This document shows, in pieces, positions 1 to 7,934 of a stretch of 64,000 bases of DNA (positions are counted from its first letter, which is position 1; every line of letters begins with the position of its first letter). Under the pieces are notes generated by a model. It saw nothing but the letters and a program-made list of their open reading frames with translations. It ran no database searches and was not told the DNA's origin. Both the position numbers and the translations under genes were made by a program. The stretch spans positions 4,588,001 to 4,652,000 of the forward strand of contig NZ_CP047318.1 of the NCBI RefSeq assembly GCF_009857135.1. The letters run 5' to 3'. Source of the DNA: Streptomyces sp. HM190. GTDB lineage: Bacteria > Actinomycetota > Actinomycetes > Streptomycetales > Streptomycetaceae.

Positions 1-185
1 TCGGCCTGGGGGCCCTTCTGGCCCTGCGTGACGTCGAAGGTAACCTTCTGGCCTTCCTGAAGCTCACGGAAGCCGGAGGTGGCGATGTTCGAGTAGTGGG
101 CGAACACGTCAGCGCCGCCGCCGTCCTGCTCGATGAAGCCGAAGCCCTTTTCCGCGTTGAACCACTTCACGGTGCCAGATGCCAT
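1..185 (-). CDS. Cold-shock protein (CspA family), 3' end cut by window edge
   Basis: Reading leftwards from an ATG at 185, the first 61 codons give a cold-shock domain: MASGTVKWFNAEKGFGFI, then DVFAHYSNI. These carry the RNP1 (KGFGFI) and RNP2 (VFAHY) single-strand nucleic-acid-binding motifs. The family is normally about 67 residues, so only the last few codons are missing. Such proteins bind RNA and act as chaperones that melt secondary structure; Streptomyces carry several copies. A long untranslated stretch lies upstream, as is usual for csp genes. Identification is secure; which paralogue it is cannot be told. Confidence 0.95.
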   Translation of the reverse strand, partial: MASGTVKWFNAEKGFGFIEQDGGGADVFAHYSNIATSGFRELQEGQKVTFDVTQGQKGPQA

Positions 186-416
186 ATTGAATCTCCCTTG
201 GGGGGCAGTGCCGGATCCGCACTTTACGAATCCGAGTCGCCGCGATGATCACCCCTCCGGAAAGATCCGGAAAGCTCTGCAAAGAAACAAGTCTCTGGCA
301 ACCAAAACTGCAACTGCTATCACGCTAACACAGGCAGGGCGGCAGTCCCCGGGGTGTTTTCGGCGGCGTGTGGTAATTCTCGACCCGTCGTGGCCCCTAA
401 TTCTGCAACGGCCGGA
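186..416 (-). other. Leader and promoter region of the cold-shock gene
   Basis: This 230-base stretch is noncoding and less GC-rich than its surroundings (AAAGAAACAAGTCTCTGG around 286-303). Read on the minus strand it would form the long 5' leader typical of cold-shock genes, with the promoter probably in the AT-richer part around 290-340. A purine-rich ribosome site (CAAGGGAG on the minus strand, just upstream of 185) precedes the csp start. No coding frame is supported. Confidence 0.4.
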
Positions 417-755
417 CTAGGTATCCGCGCCGTGGTCGCCCAGCCGCCGGCGCATGTCCCGGCCCAGCCGGAGGGCCGCGTCGAGCTGGTCCTCCAGGGC
501 GACGATGCGGCAGGCGGCCTCGACGGGCGTCCCCTGGTCGACGAGTTCGCGGGCGCGGGCGGCGACGCGCAACTGGCGGCGGGAGTAGCGGCGGTGACCG
601 CCGTCCGAACGCAGCGGGGTGATCAGCCCGGCCTCGCCGAGCGCGCGGAGGAAGGCGGGGGTGGTGCCGAGAACGTCGGCGGCCCGCCCCATGGTGTAGG
701 CGGGGTAGTCGTCGTCGTCGAGATTCCCGGCGGCGCGGGTGTTCTCAGCGGGCAT
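417..755 (-). CDS. MerR-type helix-turn-helix regulator
   Basis: 112 residues. The ATG at 755 follows an AAGGTG ribosome site. After an acidic N-terminus, residues 20-70 form a MerR-like winged helix: YTMGRAADVLGTTPAFLRAL, then GLITPLRSDGGHRRYSR with the diagnostic HRRYS wing. A short helix (EDQLDAALRLGRDMRRRL) at the C-terminus probably dimerises it. There is no effector domain or metal-binding cysteine, so the ligand is unknown. Small MerR-like proteins of this kind often sit beside csp genes in Streptomyces, and this one is transcribed towards the csp gene. A longer frame upstream is Arg/Pro-rich noise and was not used. Confidence 0.8.
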   Translation of the reverse strand: MPAENTRAAGNLDDDDYPAYTMGRAADVLGTTPAFLRALGEAGLITPLRSDGGHRRYSRRQLRVAARARELVDQGTPVEAACRIVALEDQLDAALRLGRDMRRRLGDHGADT

Positions 756-1057
756 GGCACCTTCGTTTCGGGGACACGGCGGGGGCCCCGACGTCACGGG
801 CCCGGGGCGACGGCGCGGCATCCGTGCTCCGCGCGATCCGGCGCCGGGGTGATCCATCGGCCGCCTGTGCGACAACCCTAGCTCCGGCGACCGCGCAGAT
901 GTGTCCTCGCGGCGACAGAATTTCACCGCGGTGCGATCGGCGCCCCCGTCTCCGTCCGAGACGCACGACACCCCGGACGGACCAGTGCCCGACGCCTCCG
1001 GCGCGCCCCGGACGGCGACGAGCCGGGGTCCGCGCGCCGGGCGACCGCCCGCCGGGT
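756..1057. other. Intergenic, no feature recognised
   Basis: About 300 bases of GC-rich sequence between the MerR-like gene and the next minus-strand gene. The part near 880-960 is somewhat less biased (GATGTGTCCTCGCGGCGACAG) and probably holds the MerR gene's promoter on the minus strand. No RNA gene, strong hairpin or repeat was seen. Confidence 0.3.
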
Positions 1058-1420
1058 CTACCCGTCGGGGGCCTGCGTGTCCGGACCCGTGGCGTGGGTG
1101 CAGCAGGGCTCGTCGGTGTGGGTGCGCTCGCCCTGGGTGCGGCTGCTGTACAGCCACGGCGCGGCCCCGTGGGGGGAGCCGGCGGGGAAGCGGGTGTCGA
1201 CGGTCAGATGGAGCAGCGTGCCGCGTCCGTCGGCACCCGTGGGGTAGCTACGGGGTTCGTCGCAGGGGAACGCCTGGCGCAGGACCCGTGCGACCCGCTG
1301 GGCCGTGGCGGGGTCCGCCGCGACGACCCGCACCTCGGCGAGCCCGGCGCCCGCGTGCGGCGCCCACCGGACCTCGGGGGTGCTGTCGACCTCGCCGACG
1401 CGGTCGGTCCTGGTCCGCAT
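1058..1420 (-). CDS. Small hypothetical protein, paralogue of the gene at 53733-54035
   Basis: 120 residues from an ATG at 1420 preceded by GGAGG about 11 bases upstream. The core, AEVRVVAADPATAQRVARVL followed by a patch reading RSYPTG and LTVDTR, matches the protein at 53733-54035 (AEVCVVAASPEVARRVAEVL, RSYPSG, LTVDTA) almost position for position. The shape suggests a small alpha/beta fold: strand, amphipathic helix, then two strands. The tail is rich in Thr, His and Cys (EPCCTHATGP). No known domain was recognised. It is probably cytoplasmic, since it has no signal or membrane segment. Confidence 0.65.
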   Translation of the reverse strand: MRTRTDRVGEVDSTPEVRWAPHAGAGLAEVRVVAADPATAQRVARVLRQAFPCDEPRSYPTGADGRGTLLHLTVDTRFPAGSPHGAAPWLYSSRTQGERTHTDEPCCTHATGPDTQAPDG

Positions 1421-1546
1421 GGACGCCACCGCCCTCCAGTGCCGCCCCCCTGTGACACGTCCCGGAGTACCCCGGAGCCCGCCGCCCAATCCGACGCCCC
1501 GGCCCCCGGCCCGCCGCGCTGGTCGTCAGGCGGTGGGCCGTGCGGG

Positions 1547-2239
1547 TCAGTACGTGAGCGCGTCCTCGGCGGTGCCGAAGAAGCTGGTCACCTGGCTGTC
1601 GTTGACCGTGACGGGGCCGTCGTCGACCGGCACGGTCGCGGGGCTCTCGGCGGCGGTGAGGGCGATCTCCACCTTGTCGGCGCTCTTGCCGCCCGGTGTG
1701 TCGGCGCGGGAGAAGAGGATCCCGGCGTACGCCTTCTCGCCGGCGTTCAGGATCCAGTCCTCCCCGGCGGGGCCCATGTGCTCGGCGGCGCCGTCGAGCC
1801 CCGGAATCGTGACGACCAGTTCGCCGGCCGGCAGCAGACAGGGGTCGCCGCTGTTGTTCGTGGCGGTCAGCAGGGCGTGGTTGACGGGCTTGGAGGCGAC
1901 CGTGACCTTGTAGCTCAGGTCGGTCGTCTCGCACATGCCGACACCGCCGTCCTGGTCGTCCGTGGCGGGCTCCGACGCCTCGGGGGCGCCGCCGCTCCCG
2001 GAGGAGCCGCCGCTGCCGCCGGGGGCGTCCGTGGCGGGCTTGTCGGCGTCCTCGTCCGTGCCGGTGCCTTCGCCCGTCCCCTTGCCCTTGTCCTTCGCGG
2101 GGTCGGACGGGCTCGCCGTCGTGCTCGGGGCGGCCGCGTCCTGCTCTGCGTCCCCCTTGCACGCGGTCAGGGCCAGCAGACCCAGCGAGAGCGCGGCGAG
2201 TACGGCGGTGGTGCGGCGTGCGCGAACTGCGTGAACCAT
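1547..2239 (-). CDS. DUF4232 secreted lipoprotein
   Basis: 230 residues starting at the ATG at 2239 (MVHAVRARRTTAVLAALSLG). The N-terminus is a lipoprotein signal with lipobox LTAC, giving a lipidated Cys at about residue 26. A long Gly/Ser/Asp/Lys-rich linker (about residues 30-95) spans the cell wall. The C-terminal 130 residues fit the DUF4232 fold common in Streptomyces: CETTDLSYKV, LTATNNSGDPCLLPAG, then LNAGEKAYAGILFS. The two Cys in this domain probably form a disulphide. Function is unknown; these proteins sit on the outer face of the membrane. An in-frame upstream ATG exists but would bury the signal peptide. Confidence 0.85.
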   Translation of the reverse strand: MVHAVRARRTTAVLAALSLGLLALTACKGDAEQDAAAPSTTASPSDPAKDKGKGTGEGTGTDEDADKPATDAPGGSGGSSGSGGAPEASEPATDDQDGGVGMCETTDLSYKVTVASKPVNHALLTATNNSGDPCLLPAGELVVTIPGLDGAAEHMGPAGEDWILNAGEKAYAGILFSRADTPGGKSADKVEIALTAAESPATVPVDDGPVTVNDSQVTSFFGTAEDALTY

Positions 2240-2483
2240 CGGAAGCCCCCCGAGAGTCGGAACGTTCAGGCGATGGTGCCCCATGGGGGACATGGTGCTG
2301 CCCCCGCGTACCGAGTGAGGGCCTTCCTCGCACAGGGTTGTGACAGTGTGACGGCGCCGATGGCCGGAAAACGCGCCCTCTTTGGGTCGGCGCACACCAC
2401 ATTCGGCCGTTATCGAACATCCGTACATCCACGGTCCTGTCGGACGGGTCGTCAAGGGCAACTCGCTGCCCTTGGAGGACCCG

Positions 2484-3200
2484 ATGCACCGACGCCTCGT
2501 CACCTCGGCCGTCGTCGCCGCCGTCTGCGCCACCACACTGGCCGGCACCGCCACGCCCGCCTCCGCCGCCCCCCGGAACGTCGACTGCCGCAAGGTGAGA
2601 TGTGTCGCGCTCACCTTCGACGACGGCCCCGTGACCGACACCCGGCGCCTGCTGAGGACACTGAAGGAGCGCGACGTCAGAGCCACGTTCTACGTCGTCG
2701 GCAAGAACGCCCAGCGGTACCCGGCGACGGTGCGCGACGCCTCGCTCGCCGGTCACCAGATAGGCAACCACAGCTGGGACCACGCCGATCTGACGAAGCT
2801 GGGCGCCGCGAAGGTCGCGTCGCAGTTCTCCCGCGCCGACGCGGCGATCAAGCAGGCCACCGGCAAGAAGCCCACCACCGTCCGCGCGCCCTACGGGGCC
2901 CACGACGCGACCGTCCGGGCCGCCGCCGGGCGGCCGCTGGTGCACTGGAGCGTCGACACCCTCGACTGGAAGTACCGCGACACCGCCCGTCTGATCAGGA
3001 CCGTCGGCGCGCAGACCCGGCCCGGCGACATCGTGCTCCTGCACGACATCCACCGGACGACGGTCGACGCCGTCCCGGGCATCATCACGGCCCTCACCGC
3101 GCGCGGCTTCCACTTCGTCACCGTCGACCAGCTCTTCGCCCCGGCCAGGCTGTCCGCGGGCAAGGTCGTCCACCACAACCGCGCCGCCTACCGCCCCTGA
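2484..3200 (+). CDS. Secreted polysaccharide deacetylase (NodB domain, CE4)
   Basis: 238 residues, ATG at 2484 after TTGGAGGAC. Residues 1-29 are a Sec signal peptide ending ASA. The NodB domain follows with its metal and catalytic motifs: TFDDGP (44-49, catalytic base Asp and metal-binding Asp), NHSWDH (95-100, the two metal-binding His), RAPYG (134-138) and LLHD (185-188, catalytic His). It should remove N-acetyl groups from a cell-wall or chitin-like polymer outside the cell. It stands alone, divergent from the DUF4232 lipoprotein, and a strong hairpin follows it. The substrate cannot be read from the sequence. Confidence 0.93.
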   Translation: MHRRLVTSAVVAAVCATTLAGTATPASAAPRNVDCRKVRCVALTFDDGPVTDTRRLLRTLKERDVRATFYVVGKNAQRYPATVRDASLAGHQIGNHSWDHADLTKLGAAKVASQFSRADAAIKQATGKKPTTVRAPYGAHDATVRAAAGRPLVHWSVDTLDWKYRDTARLIRTVGAQTRPGDIVLLHDIHRTTVDAVPGIITALTARGFHFVTVDQLFAPARLSAGKVVHHNRAAYRP

Positions 3201-3248
3201 GGAAGCGGCCTCGAGGAGCGCCGGGCAGGCGGGGTACCCGGTCGTCCG

Positions 3249-3281
3249 CCACGCGCCCGGCGTGCGGCGCCGGGCGCGTGG
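3249..3281 (+). terminator. Hairpin terminator after the deacetylase gene
   Basis: A perfect 14-bp stem (CCACGCGCCCGGCG paired with CGCCGGGCGCGTGG) around a 5-base loop, starting 48 bases after the stop codon. It has no T-run, as is usual in Streptomyces. Confidence 0.7.
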
Positions 3282-3448
3282 CCGTCGGCACGCCTGCCCC
3301 CGGCCTCGCTTTCGTGGCATTACGGTGCGAATCCGCCGCATCGCCGACGGTGGGTCCGGTCCGCCTCCGCGGCCGGCCCGCCCCGACCGCCGGCCGGCCC
3401 GCCACCGCCGCCCGGCGCCCTCGCCGTTCCGAGGGAGGGACACAGCCC

Positions 3449-5806
3449 GTGACGCCCATCGCCGATCCACCGGGAGAGGGCGGTTCCAGCGGCTCGCCCC
3501 GTCGCACCCGTCCCGCCCGCCCGGTGCGGTGGAGCACCTGGGTGGCCCGCCGCCGGTGGTGGATGCTGTCCTTCTGGGGCGTGGTCCTCGTGGCCTCGGC
3601 CGCCGCCTATCCCCACCTGATCTCGTCGCTGGCCGCGTCCGACTACAGCGTCACCGGGTCGGACTCGCAGCAGGTCTCCCAGCTCCTGGAGACGGACTTC
3701 CCCTCCGCCGGGGCCGAGCAGGACCTGATCGTCTTCGACTCGGACACCCTGACCATCGAGGAGCAGGAGTACGCCGGCGTCGTCGACCGCGTGGTCAAGG
3801 CCGTGCGCGACGAGCCGGGCGTCACGTCGGTGCTGAGCCCCACCGACCCCGGCATGCGGACCGCGCTGTCGAGGGGGAACGCGGCGGTGGCCTCGGTCGG
3901 CCTGTCCGGCGACGACCGGGAACGCGGCGACCGGGCGGCCGATCTCCAGGACACCGTGCGGGAGGCGGCCGGCGACGGGCCGGTCCGGGCCTATCTGACG
4001 GGGTACTCCCCGACCGCCAACGACCTGACCGAGGTGGAGAACGCCGACGTGGAGCGGGCCGAGTCGATCGGTGTGCCCATCGCCTTCCTGGTCCTGCTCG
4101 TCGCGCTGGCCGCGCTGGTCGCCTCGCTGATTCCGCTGATCACGGCGGTGGTCAGCCTGACGACCACGTTCGGCGTGCTCAGCGTGCTGACGACGGTGAC
4201 GGTGTTCGACGCCTTCCTGCTCTCGATCGTCACGATGATCGGGGTCGGCATCTCGATCGACTACTCCCTCTTCATCCTCTTCCGCTTCCGGGAGGAGCTG
4301 GTCCGCGCCAAGGCGGCCGGGCACCCCGACGCGGTCACCCGCGCGGTGGGCAGGGCGATGTCGACGAGCGGGCGCACGATCGCCTTCTCCGGCGTGATCG
4401 TCGCCATCTCCCTGCTCTCCCTGCTCGTCGTGGACTCGCCGCTGTTCCACGGCATCGCCCTCGGGGCCGTGCTGGTCGTCCTGTGCACCCTGCTGGTCGC
4501 CTGGACGATGCTGCCCGCGCTGCTGGCGGCGCTCGGCGAACGGGTCGACCGGGGGGCGCTGCCCCGGCGTCTGCGGCCGGAGGACGAGACGGCGGACCCG
4601 ACCGGAGAACCAGGCGGCTGGGAGCGCTGGGCCCGCACCGTCCTCGCCCGGCCCTGGATGGCCCTGCCCGCCGCGGCCCTGCTGATCCTGTTCACCCTGC
4701 CGACCGCGGGCATCAAGCTCGGCATCGACCTGGGGATCTCCGCCATCTCCGACGAGCCGTCCGGCAAGGGCGCCGCGATCCTCGCGGAGGAGTTCAGCGC
4801 GGGCGCCCTGTCGCCGATCCAGATCCTCGCCTCGCACGAGGGCTCGGGCCCCCTCGACGCCGACGACCTGCGGACGATCGACTCGATGACGAGGTCGCTG
4901 GCGAAGGACCCCCGGGTCGCCGACGTCTCCTCCGTGACCACACTGCTCCGGCAGACGACGGGGTCGGTGACGCCGCAGGCACTCCAGCAACTGGAGCGGA
5001 ACCCGCAGGCGCAGCCCGTCCTCGCCCAGACGGTCAACCTCGGCGCCGGGTCGAACCGCACCGTCATCACCGTCGTGCCCGAGGCCGCCGTGGACTCTTC
5101 CGAGGCCACCGACCTGGTGAAGGACCTGCGCGACGGGACGATCCCCGCGCTGACCGCGGCGGGTGGCCCGACCATGCTGGTGGGCGGCGAGACGGCACAG
5201 TTCGCCGACCTCTCCGACGAGACGCTCGGCAAGCTCCCGCTGGTGATGGGGATGGTGCTGGCGCTGTCGTTCGGCTACCTGACGGTGATCTTCCGCTCGC
5301 TGCTGCTGCCGCTCAAGGCGGTGCTGATGAACCTGCTCGTCACCTTCGCCGCCTTCGGGATCACGACCTGGGTGTTCCAGAAAGGACACCTCGAAGAACT
5401 GTTCGATTTCACGAGTGTGGGCTTCGTCCAGGTCTACCTTCCGATCATGGTCTTCGCTCTGCTGTTCGGCCTCTCCATGGACTACGAGGTGTTCCTGATC
5501 GGCCGGATGCGGGAGGAGTACCTCCGCACGCACGACAACGACCGCGCGGTGGCCAAGGGCCTCGCGCACACGGCGCGGCCGATCGCGGCGGCCGCGGTCA
5601 TCATGGCGGCCGTGTTCGGCTGCTTCCTCGTCGCCGACGTGCTCGAACTGAAGGAGTTCGGCCTGGCGCTCGCCGTCGCCGTCCTGCTGGACGCGACGCT
5701 CGTCCGCCTGCTGCTGGTGCCGGCGTTCATGAAGGTCGCGGGCCGGGCCAACTGGTGGCTGCCGGCGTTCCTGGACCGTCACCTCCCCCGCGTCGACCTC
5801 GACTGA
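3449..5806 (+). CDS. MMPL-family RND transporter
   Basis: 785 residues. The GTG at 3449 lies 8 bases after GAGGGAGGGA. The layout is that of MmpL/HpnN-like exporters: one membrane helix (WWMLSFWGVVLVASAAAYP), a large extracytoplasmic domain (residues about 45-210), five helices, then a repeat of the same plan. Each half carries the conserved family signature in its membrane block: GVGISIDYSLFILFRFREE and FGLSMDYEVFLIGRMREEY. These proteins use the proton gradient to move lipids or other hydrophobic compounds across the membrane. There is no TetR neighbour or biosynthetic gene to hint at the cargo. Reading frames in other phases over this gene are artefacts of GC bias. Confidence 0.93.
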   Translation: MTPIADPPGEGGSSGSPRRTRPARPVRWSTWVARRRWWMLSFWGVVLVASAAAYPHLISSLAASDYSVTGSDSQQVSQLLETDFPSAGAEQDLIVFDSDTLTIEEQEYAGVVDRVVKAVRDEPGVTSVLSPTDPGMRTALSRGNAAVASVGLSGDDRERGDRAADLQDTVREAAGDGPVRAYLTGYSPTANDLTEVENADVERAESIGVPIAFLVLLVALAALVASLIPLITAVVSLTTTFGVLSVLTTVTVFDAFLLSIVTMIGVGISIDYSLFILFRFREELVRAKAAGHPDAVTRAVGRAMSTSGRTIAFSGVIVAISLLSLLVVDSPLFHGIALGAVLVVLCTLLVAWTMLPALLAALGERVDRGALPRRLRPEDETADPTGEPGGWERWARTVLARPWMALPAAALLILFTLPTAGIKLGIDLGISAISDEPSGKGAAILAEEFSAGALSPIQILASHEGSGPLDADDLRTIDSMTRSLAKDPRVADVSSVTTLLRQTTGSVTPQALQQLERNPQAQPVLAQTVNLGAGSNRTVITVVPEAAVDSSEATDLVKDLRDGTIPALTAAGGPTMLVGGETAQFADLSDETLGKLPLVMGMVLALSFGYLTVIFRSLLLPLKAVLMNLLVTFAAFGITTWVFQKGHLEELFDFTSVGFVQVYLPIMVFALLFGLSMDYEVFLIGRMREEYLRTHDNDRAVAKGLAHTARPIAAAAVIMAAVFGCFLVADVLELKEFGLALAVAVLLDATLVRLLLVPAFMKVAGRANWWLPAFLDRHLPRVDLD

Positions 5807-5827
5807 CCTGCCCCCTCGCGCCACGGA

Positions 5828-5856
5828 GCCCCCGGCCGCGCTCCGGGTCCGGGGGC
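5828..5856. terminator. Probable bidirectional terminator between convergent genes
   Basis: GCCCCCGG (5828-5835) pairs with CCGGGGGC (5849-5856) in the 58-base gap between the MMPL gene and the convergent FMN-binding gene. Position and symmetry fit a shared terminator. Confidence 0.5.
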
Positions 5857-5864
5857 GGCCGGGG

Positions 5865-6335
5865 TCAGCTGTGCGCGGCGTCCAGGGCCGACTGGAGCGA
5901 CTGGCGGTAGCCCTCGCTGGTGTACGTGGCACCGGAGACCGTGTCGATGTCGGCGCTCTGCGCGGACAGGGCCTCCCTGGTCAGCTGCGGGACGGCGTAC
6001 GAGCTGATCTCCCGGTCCCGGGGGCTGTCCGAGGGGTAGGCGAGCGCGGTGACGTCGGTGAGCCTGCCGTCCTTCAGGGTGACGCGGACCCGCACGGGGC
6101 CGTAGCGGGTCTGCACCTCGTCCCCGGTGAGGGTGCGGGTGCCGGAGGCCGACCCGCTCGACCCGGTCCCTCCGCCCGACGCGCTCGCGCCGCCGGACGC
6201 CGCCGAGGACGGCGGCTGGGCGAGCGCCGGCGTCGTGTGCGGCTTCAGCGACAGCAGCAGCACGAGACCGGAGGCGGTCGCGGCGCTCGTCAGCACGATC
6301 CGGCGCAGGGGACGGTTCTTCCTCAGTGCGTGCAA
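5865..6335 (-). CDS. FMN-binding domain protein, membrane anchored
   Basis: 156 residues from a TTG start at 6335 with GAGG 6 bases upstream; the ribosome site overlaps the stop of the preceding reductase gene. The N-terminus is a signal anchor (RRIVLTSAATASGLVLLLSL), followed by a Ser/Gly-rich linker (40-68). The FMN-binding domain occupies about residues 70-156: GPVRVRVTLKDGRLTDVTAL and, near the C-terminus, DTVSGATYTSEGY. In that SGAT motif the Thr is the residue that carries covalent FMN in NqrC/RnfG relatives. It is probably an extracytoplasmic flavoprotein passing electrons with the co-transcribed ferric reductase-like protein. Confidence 0.88.
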   Translation of the reverse strand: MHALRKNRPLRRIVLTSAATASGLVLLLSLKPHTTPALAQPPSSAASGGASASGGGTGSSGSASGTRTLTGDEVQTRYGPVRVRVTLKDGRLTDVTALAYPSDSPRDREISSYAVPQLTREALSAQSADIDTVSGATYTSEGYRQSLQSALDAAHS

Positions 6336-6342
6336 GACGGCC

Positions 6343-7704
6343 TCACAGGTCGAAGGATTCGTGGTGGATGCGGCGGTCCGGGACGCCCGCGGCGCGCAGG
6401 GCCTCGTAGACGGTCCGCGCGAACCCCTCCGGCCCGCACAGGTACACGTCGTGGGCGTCCAGGTCGGGCACGGCGGCGCGCAGGGAACCGGCGGACAGGT
6501 CCGGCCGCCGGCCGTGCGGTCCGTTCAGCGCGTAGAGCACCGTCGCCCCGCGCCACCGGGCGACGGCCTCCAGTTCGGCGCCCAGGGCGAGGTCCTCGGC
6601 GGTGCGGCAGCGGTAGAGGAGGGTGACCTTCCCGGGCAGCGTCTCGAACAGGGCCCGCAGCGGGGTGATGCCCACCCCGCCGGCCACGAGCAGCGACCGG
6701 TGCGCCGTCCGCCGGTCCGCGGTCAGCGCCCCGTAGGGGCCCTCGGCCCACACCCGGGTGCCGGGCCGCAGCCGGGCGACGGCGGCGCTGTGGTCGCCGA
6801 GCGCCTTGACGGTGATGCGCAGCAGGTCCGGGCGCGGCGGCGCCGACAGGGAGTAGGGCGTGGAGGTCCAGCGCATGCCGTCGGTGAGGAACCGCCAGCG
6901 CAGGAACTGCCCCGGCCGCGCCCCCAGCTCGTGCAGCCGCCGGCCGCGGACGACGACGGAGTACACCCCCGGCGCCTCCCGGTGCACGGAGTCGACCCGC
7001 AGCCGGTGCCGCAGGTTGAGCCGTACCGGGGTCAGCACACGGAACCACAGCACCAGGGCCGCGACGCCCAGGTACAGCGCGTACCAGGCGGCGCGGGCCG
7101 CCGGGGAGCCGGTGAAGTCGGCGCCCAGGGCGAGCTGGTGGCCGAAGGAGAGGAACACCGCCGCGTACGTGAACAGGTGCGTGTAGTACCAGAACTCGTG
7201 GCTGACCCGTCGGCGCACCGCCCGCGCCGACACGATCCCGACCGCCACCAGCAGGACCGTGCCCGCGGTGGCCTTGAGCATCTCCGGGTAGTCCAGGACC
7301 ACGGTCAGCGTCTCGCGCACGACGGAGGAGCCGTCCTGGGCGGCGTACCCGAGCAGGATCAGCACCACGTGGGCCACCAGCAGGCAGATCGTGTAGCGGC
7401 CCGCCCGTGCGTGCCAGCGCGCCACCCGGTCCGCGCCGACGCGCCGCTCCAGCAGCGGCACCCGGGCCATGAGACCGACGAGGACGGCGCAGGCGTACCC
7501 GCACAGCAGTCCGGTGATCCGCCCGGCGCCCGTCAGCCAGCCGGCGACGCCCACCACCGACTCCGTGTCCCACCACCACAGGGCGAGCACGGCGGCGGCC
7601 CCGGCCCACAGGGCGGCCAGCACGGGCCCGGCGGGAGAGCGCCGGGGGGCGGGAGGCGCGGGGGGCGCGGGGGCGGCCCCTGGTCGCGTGTACACCGTCG
7701 TCAT
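6343..7704 (-). CDS. Ferric reductase-like transmembrane flavoprotein
   Basis: 453 residues, ATG at 7704. After a Pro/Ala-rich N-terminus come about six membrane helices with paired His suited to haem (ARWHARAGRYTI, HVVLILLG, HEFWYYTHLFTY, GHQLALG). The C-terminal half is a ferredoxin-reductase module: FAD site TPYSLSAPP (SPYS-like, around 290), NAD(P) site LLVAGGVGITPLRALF and a C-terminal CGPEGF. This is the NOX/FRE plan: NAD(P)H to FAD to haem to an external acceptor. The next gene encodes an FMN-binding protein only 7 bases away, so the two form one electron-transfer unit. Control by the divergent two-component system is likely (see the repeat at 7771-7788). Confidence 0.9.
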   Translation of the reverse strand: MTTVYTRPGAAPAPPAPPAPRRSPAGPVLAALWAGAAAVLALWWWDTESVVGVAGWLTGAGRITGLLCGYACAVLVGLMARVPLLERRVGADRVARWHARAGRYTICLLVAHVVLILLGYAAQDGSSVVRETLTVVLDYPEMLKATAGTVLLVAVGIVSARAVRRRVSHEFWYYTHLFTYAAVFLSFGHQLALGADFTGSPAARAAWYALYLGVAALVLWFRVLTPVRLNLRHRLRVDSVHREAPGVYSVVVRGRRLHELGARPGQFLRWRFLTDGMRWTSTPYSLSAPPRPDLLRITVKALGDHSAAVARLRPGTRVWAEGPYGALTADRRTAHRSLLVAGGVGITPLRALFETLPGKVTLLYRCRTAEDLALGAELEAVARWRGATVLYALNGPHGRRPDLSAGSLRAAVPDLDAHDVYLCGPEGFARTVYEALRAAGVPDRRIHHESFDL

Positions 7705-7770
7705 CCGCGGGTCCTTTCGGCAGTGCGTCCGCCCTTCCGGCCGGACGGGTCGCCACGGTGCCGGAGCAAC

Positions 7771-7788
7771 CTCTGAGCCCGCTCTCAG
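7771..7788 (-). promoter_or_regulatory. Candidate response-regulator site for the reductase operon
   Basis: On the minus strand this reads CTGAGAG-N4-CTCAGAG, two heptamers in direct orientation 11 bases apart. The nearer edge is 66 bases upstream of the reductase start. It mirrors the pair at 7868-7885 that faces the response-regulator gene. OmpR-family regulators bind direct repeats with one-turn spacing, so this is a plausible site. Confidence 0.5.
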
Positions 7789-7867
7789 CGCGCGGGCCGG
7801 TCCACGGGCTCCGCCGCAGGTGGCGGGGGGTGCGCGGAGGGCCGGGGCAGAGCCGCGGCACAGCGGA

Positions 7868-7885
7868 CTCAGAGGGAACTCAGAG
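7868..7885 (+). promoter_or_regulatory. Candidate autoregulatory site of the response regulator
   Basis: CTCAGAG (7868-7874) is repeated exactly at 7879-7885, an 11-base period, ending 49 bases before the response-regulator start. The same heptamer in the opposite sense occurs at 7771-7788. Together they suggest that the regulator controls both divergent operons. Confidence 0.5.
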
Positions 7886-7934
7886 GTCGGGGGAGGGGCC
7901 CCGGCCGCGCGGAGGCCGCATCCTGGTAGCTGAG

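Noticed and set aside
824..3448. Very long open frames crossing several genes, for example a plus-strand frame that runs from 824 into the MMPL gene, and a minus-strand frame over 1248-3470
   Set aside because: They are Arg/Pro/Gly-rich shadows of real genes in another phase, without start sites. GC-rich DNA rarely contains stop codons in such phases.
3320..5932. An 870-residue minus-strand frame opposite the MMPL gene
   Set aside because: Its composition is that of an antisense shadow (Arg/Gly/His-rich, no domain), while the plus strand encodes a complete transporter.
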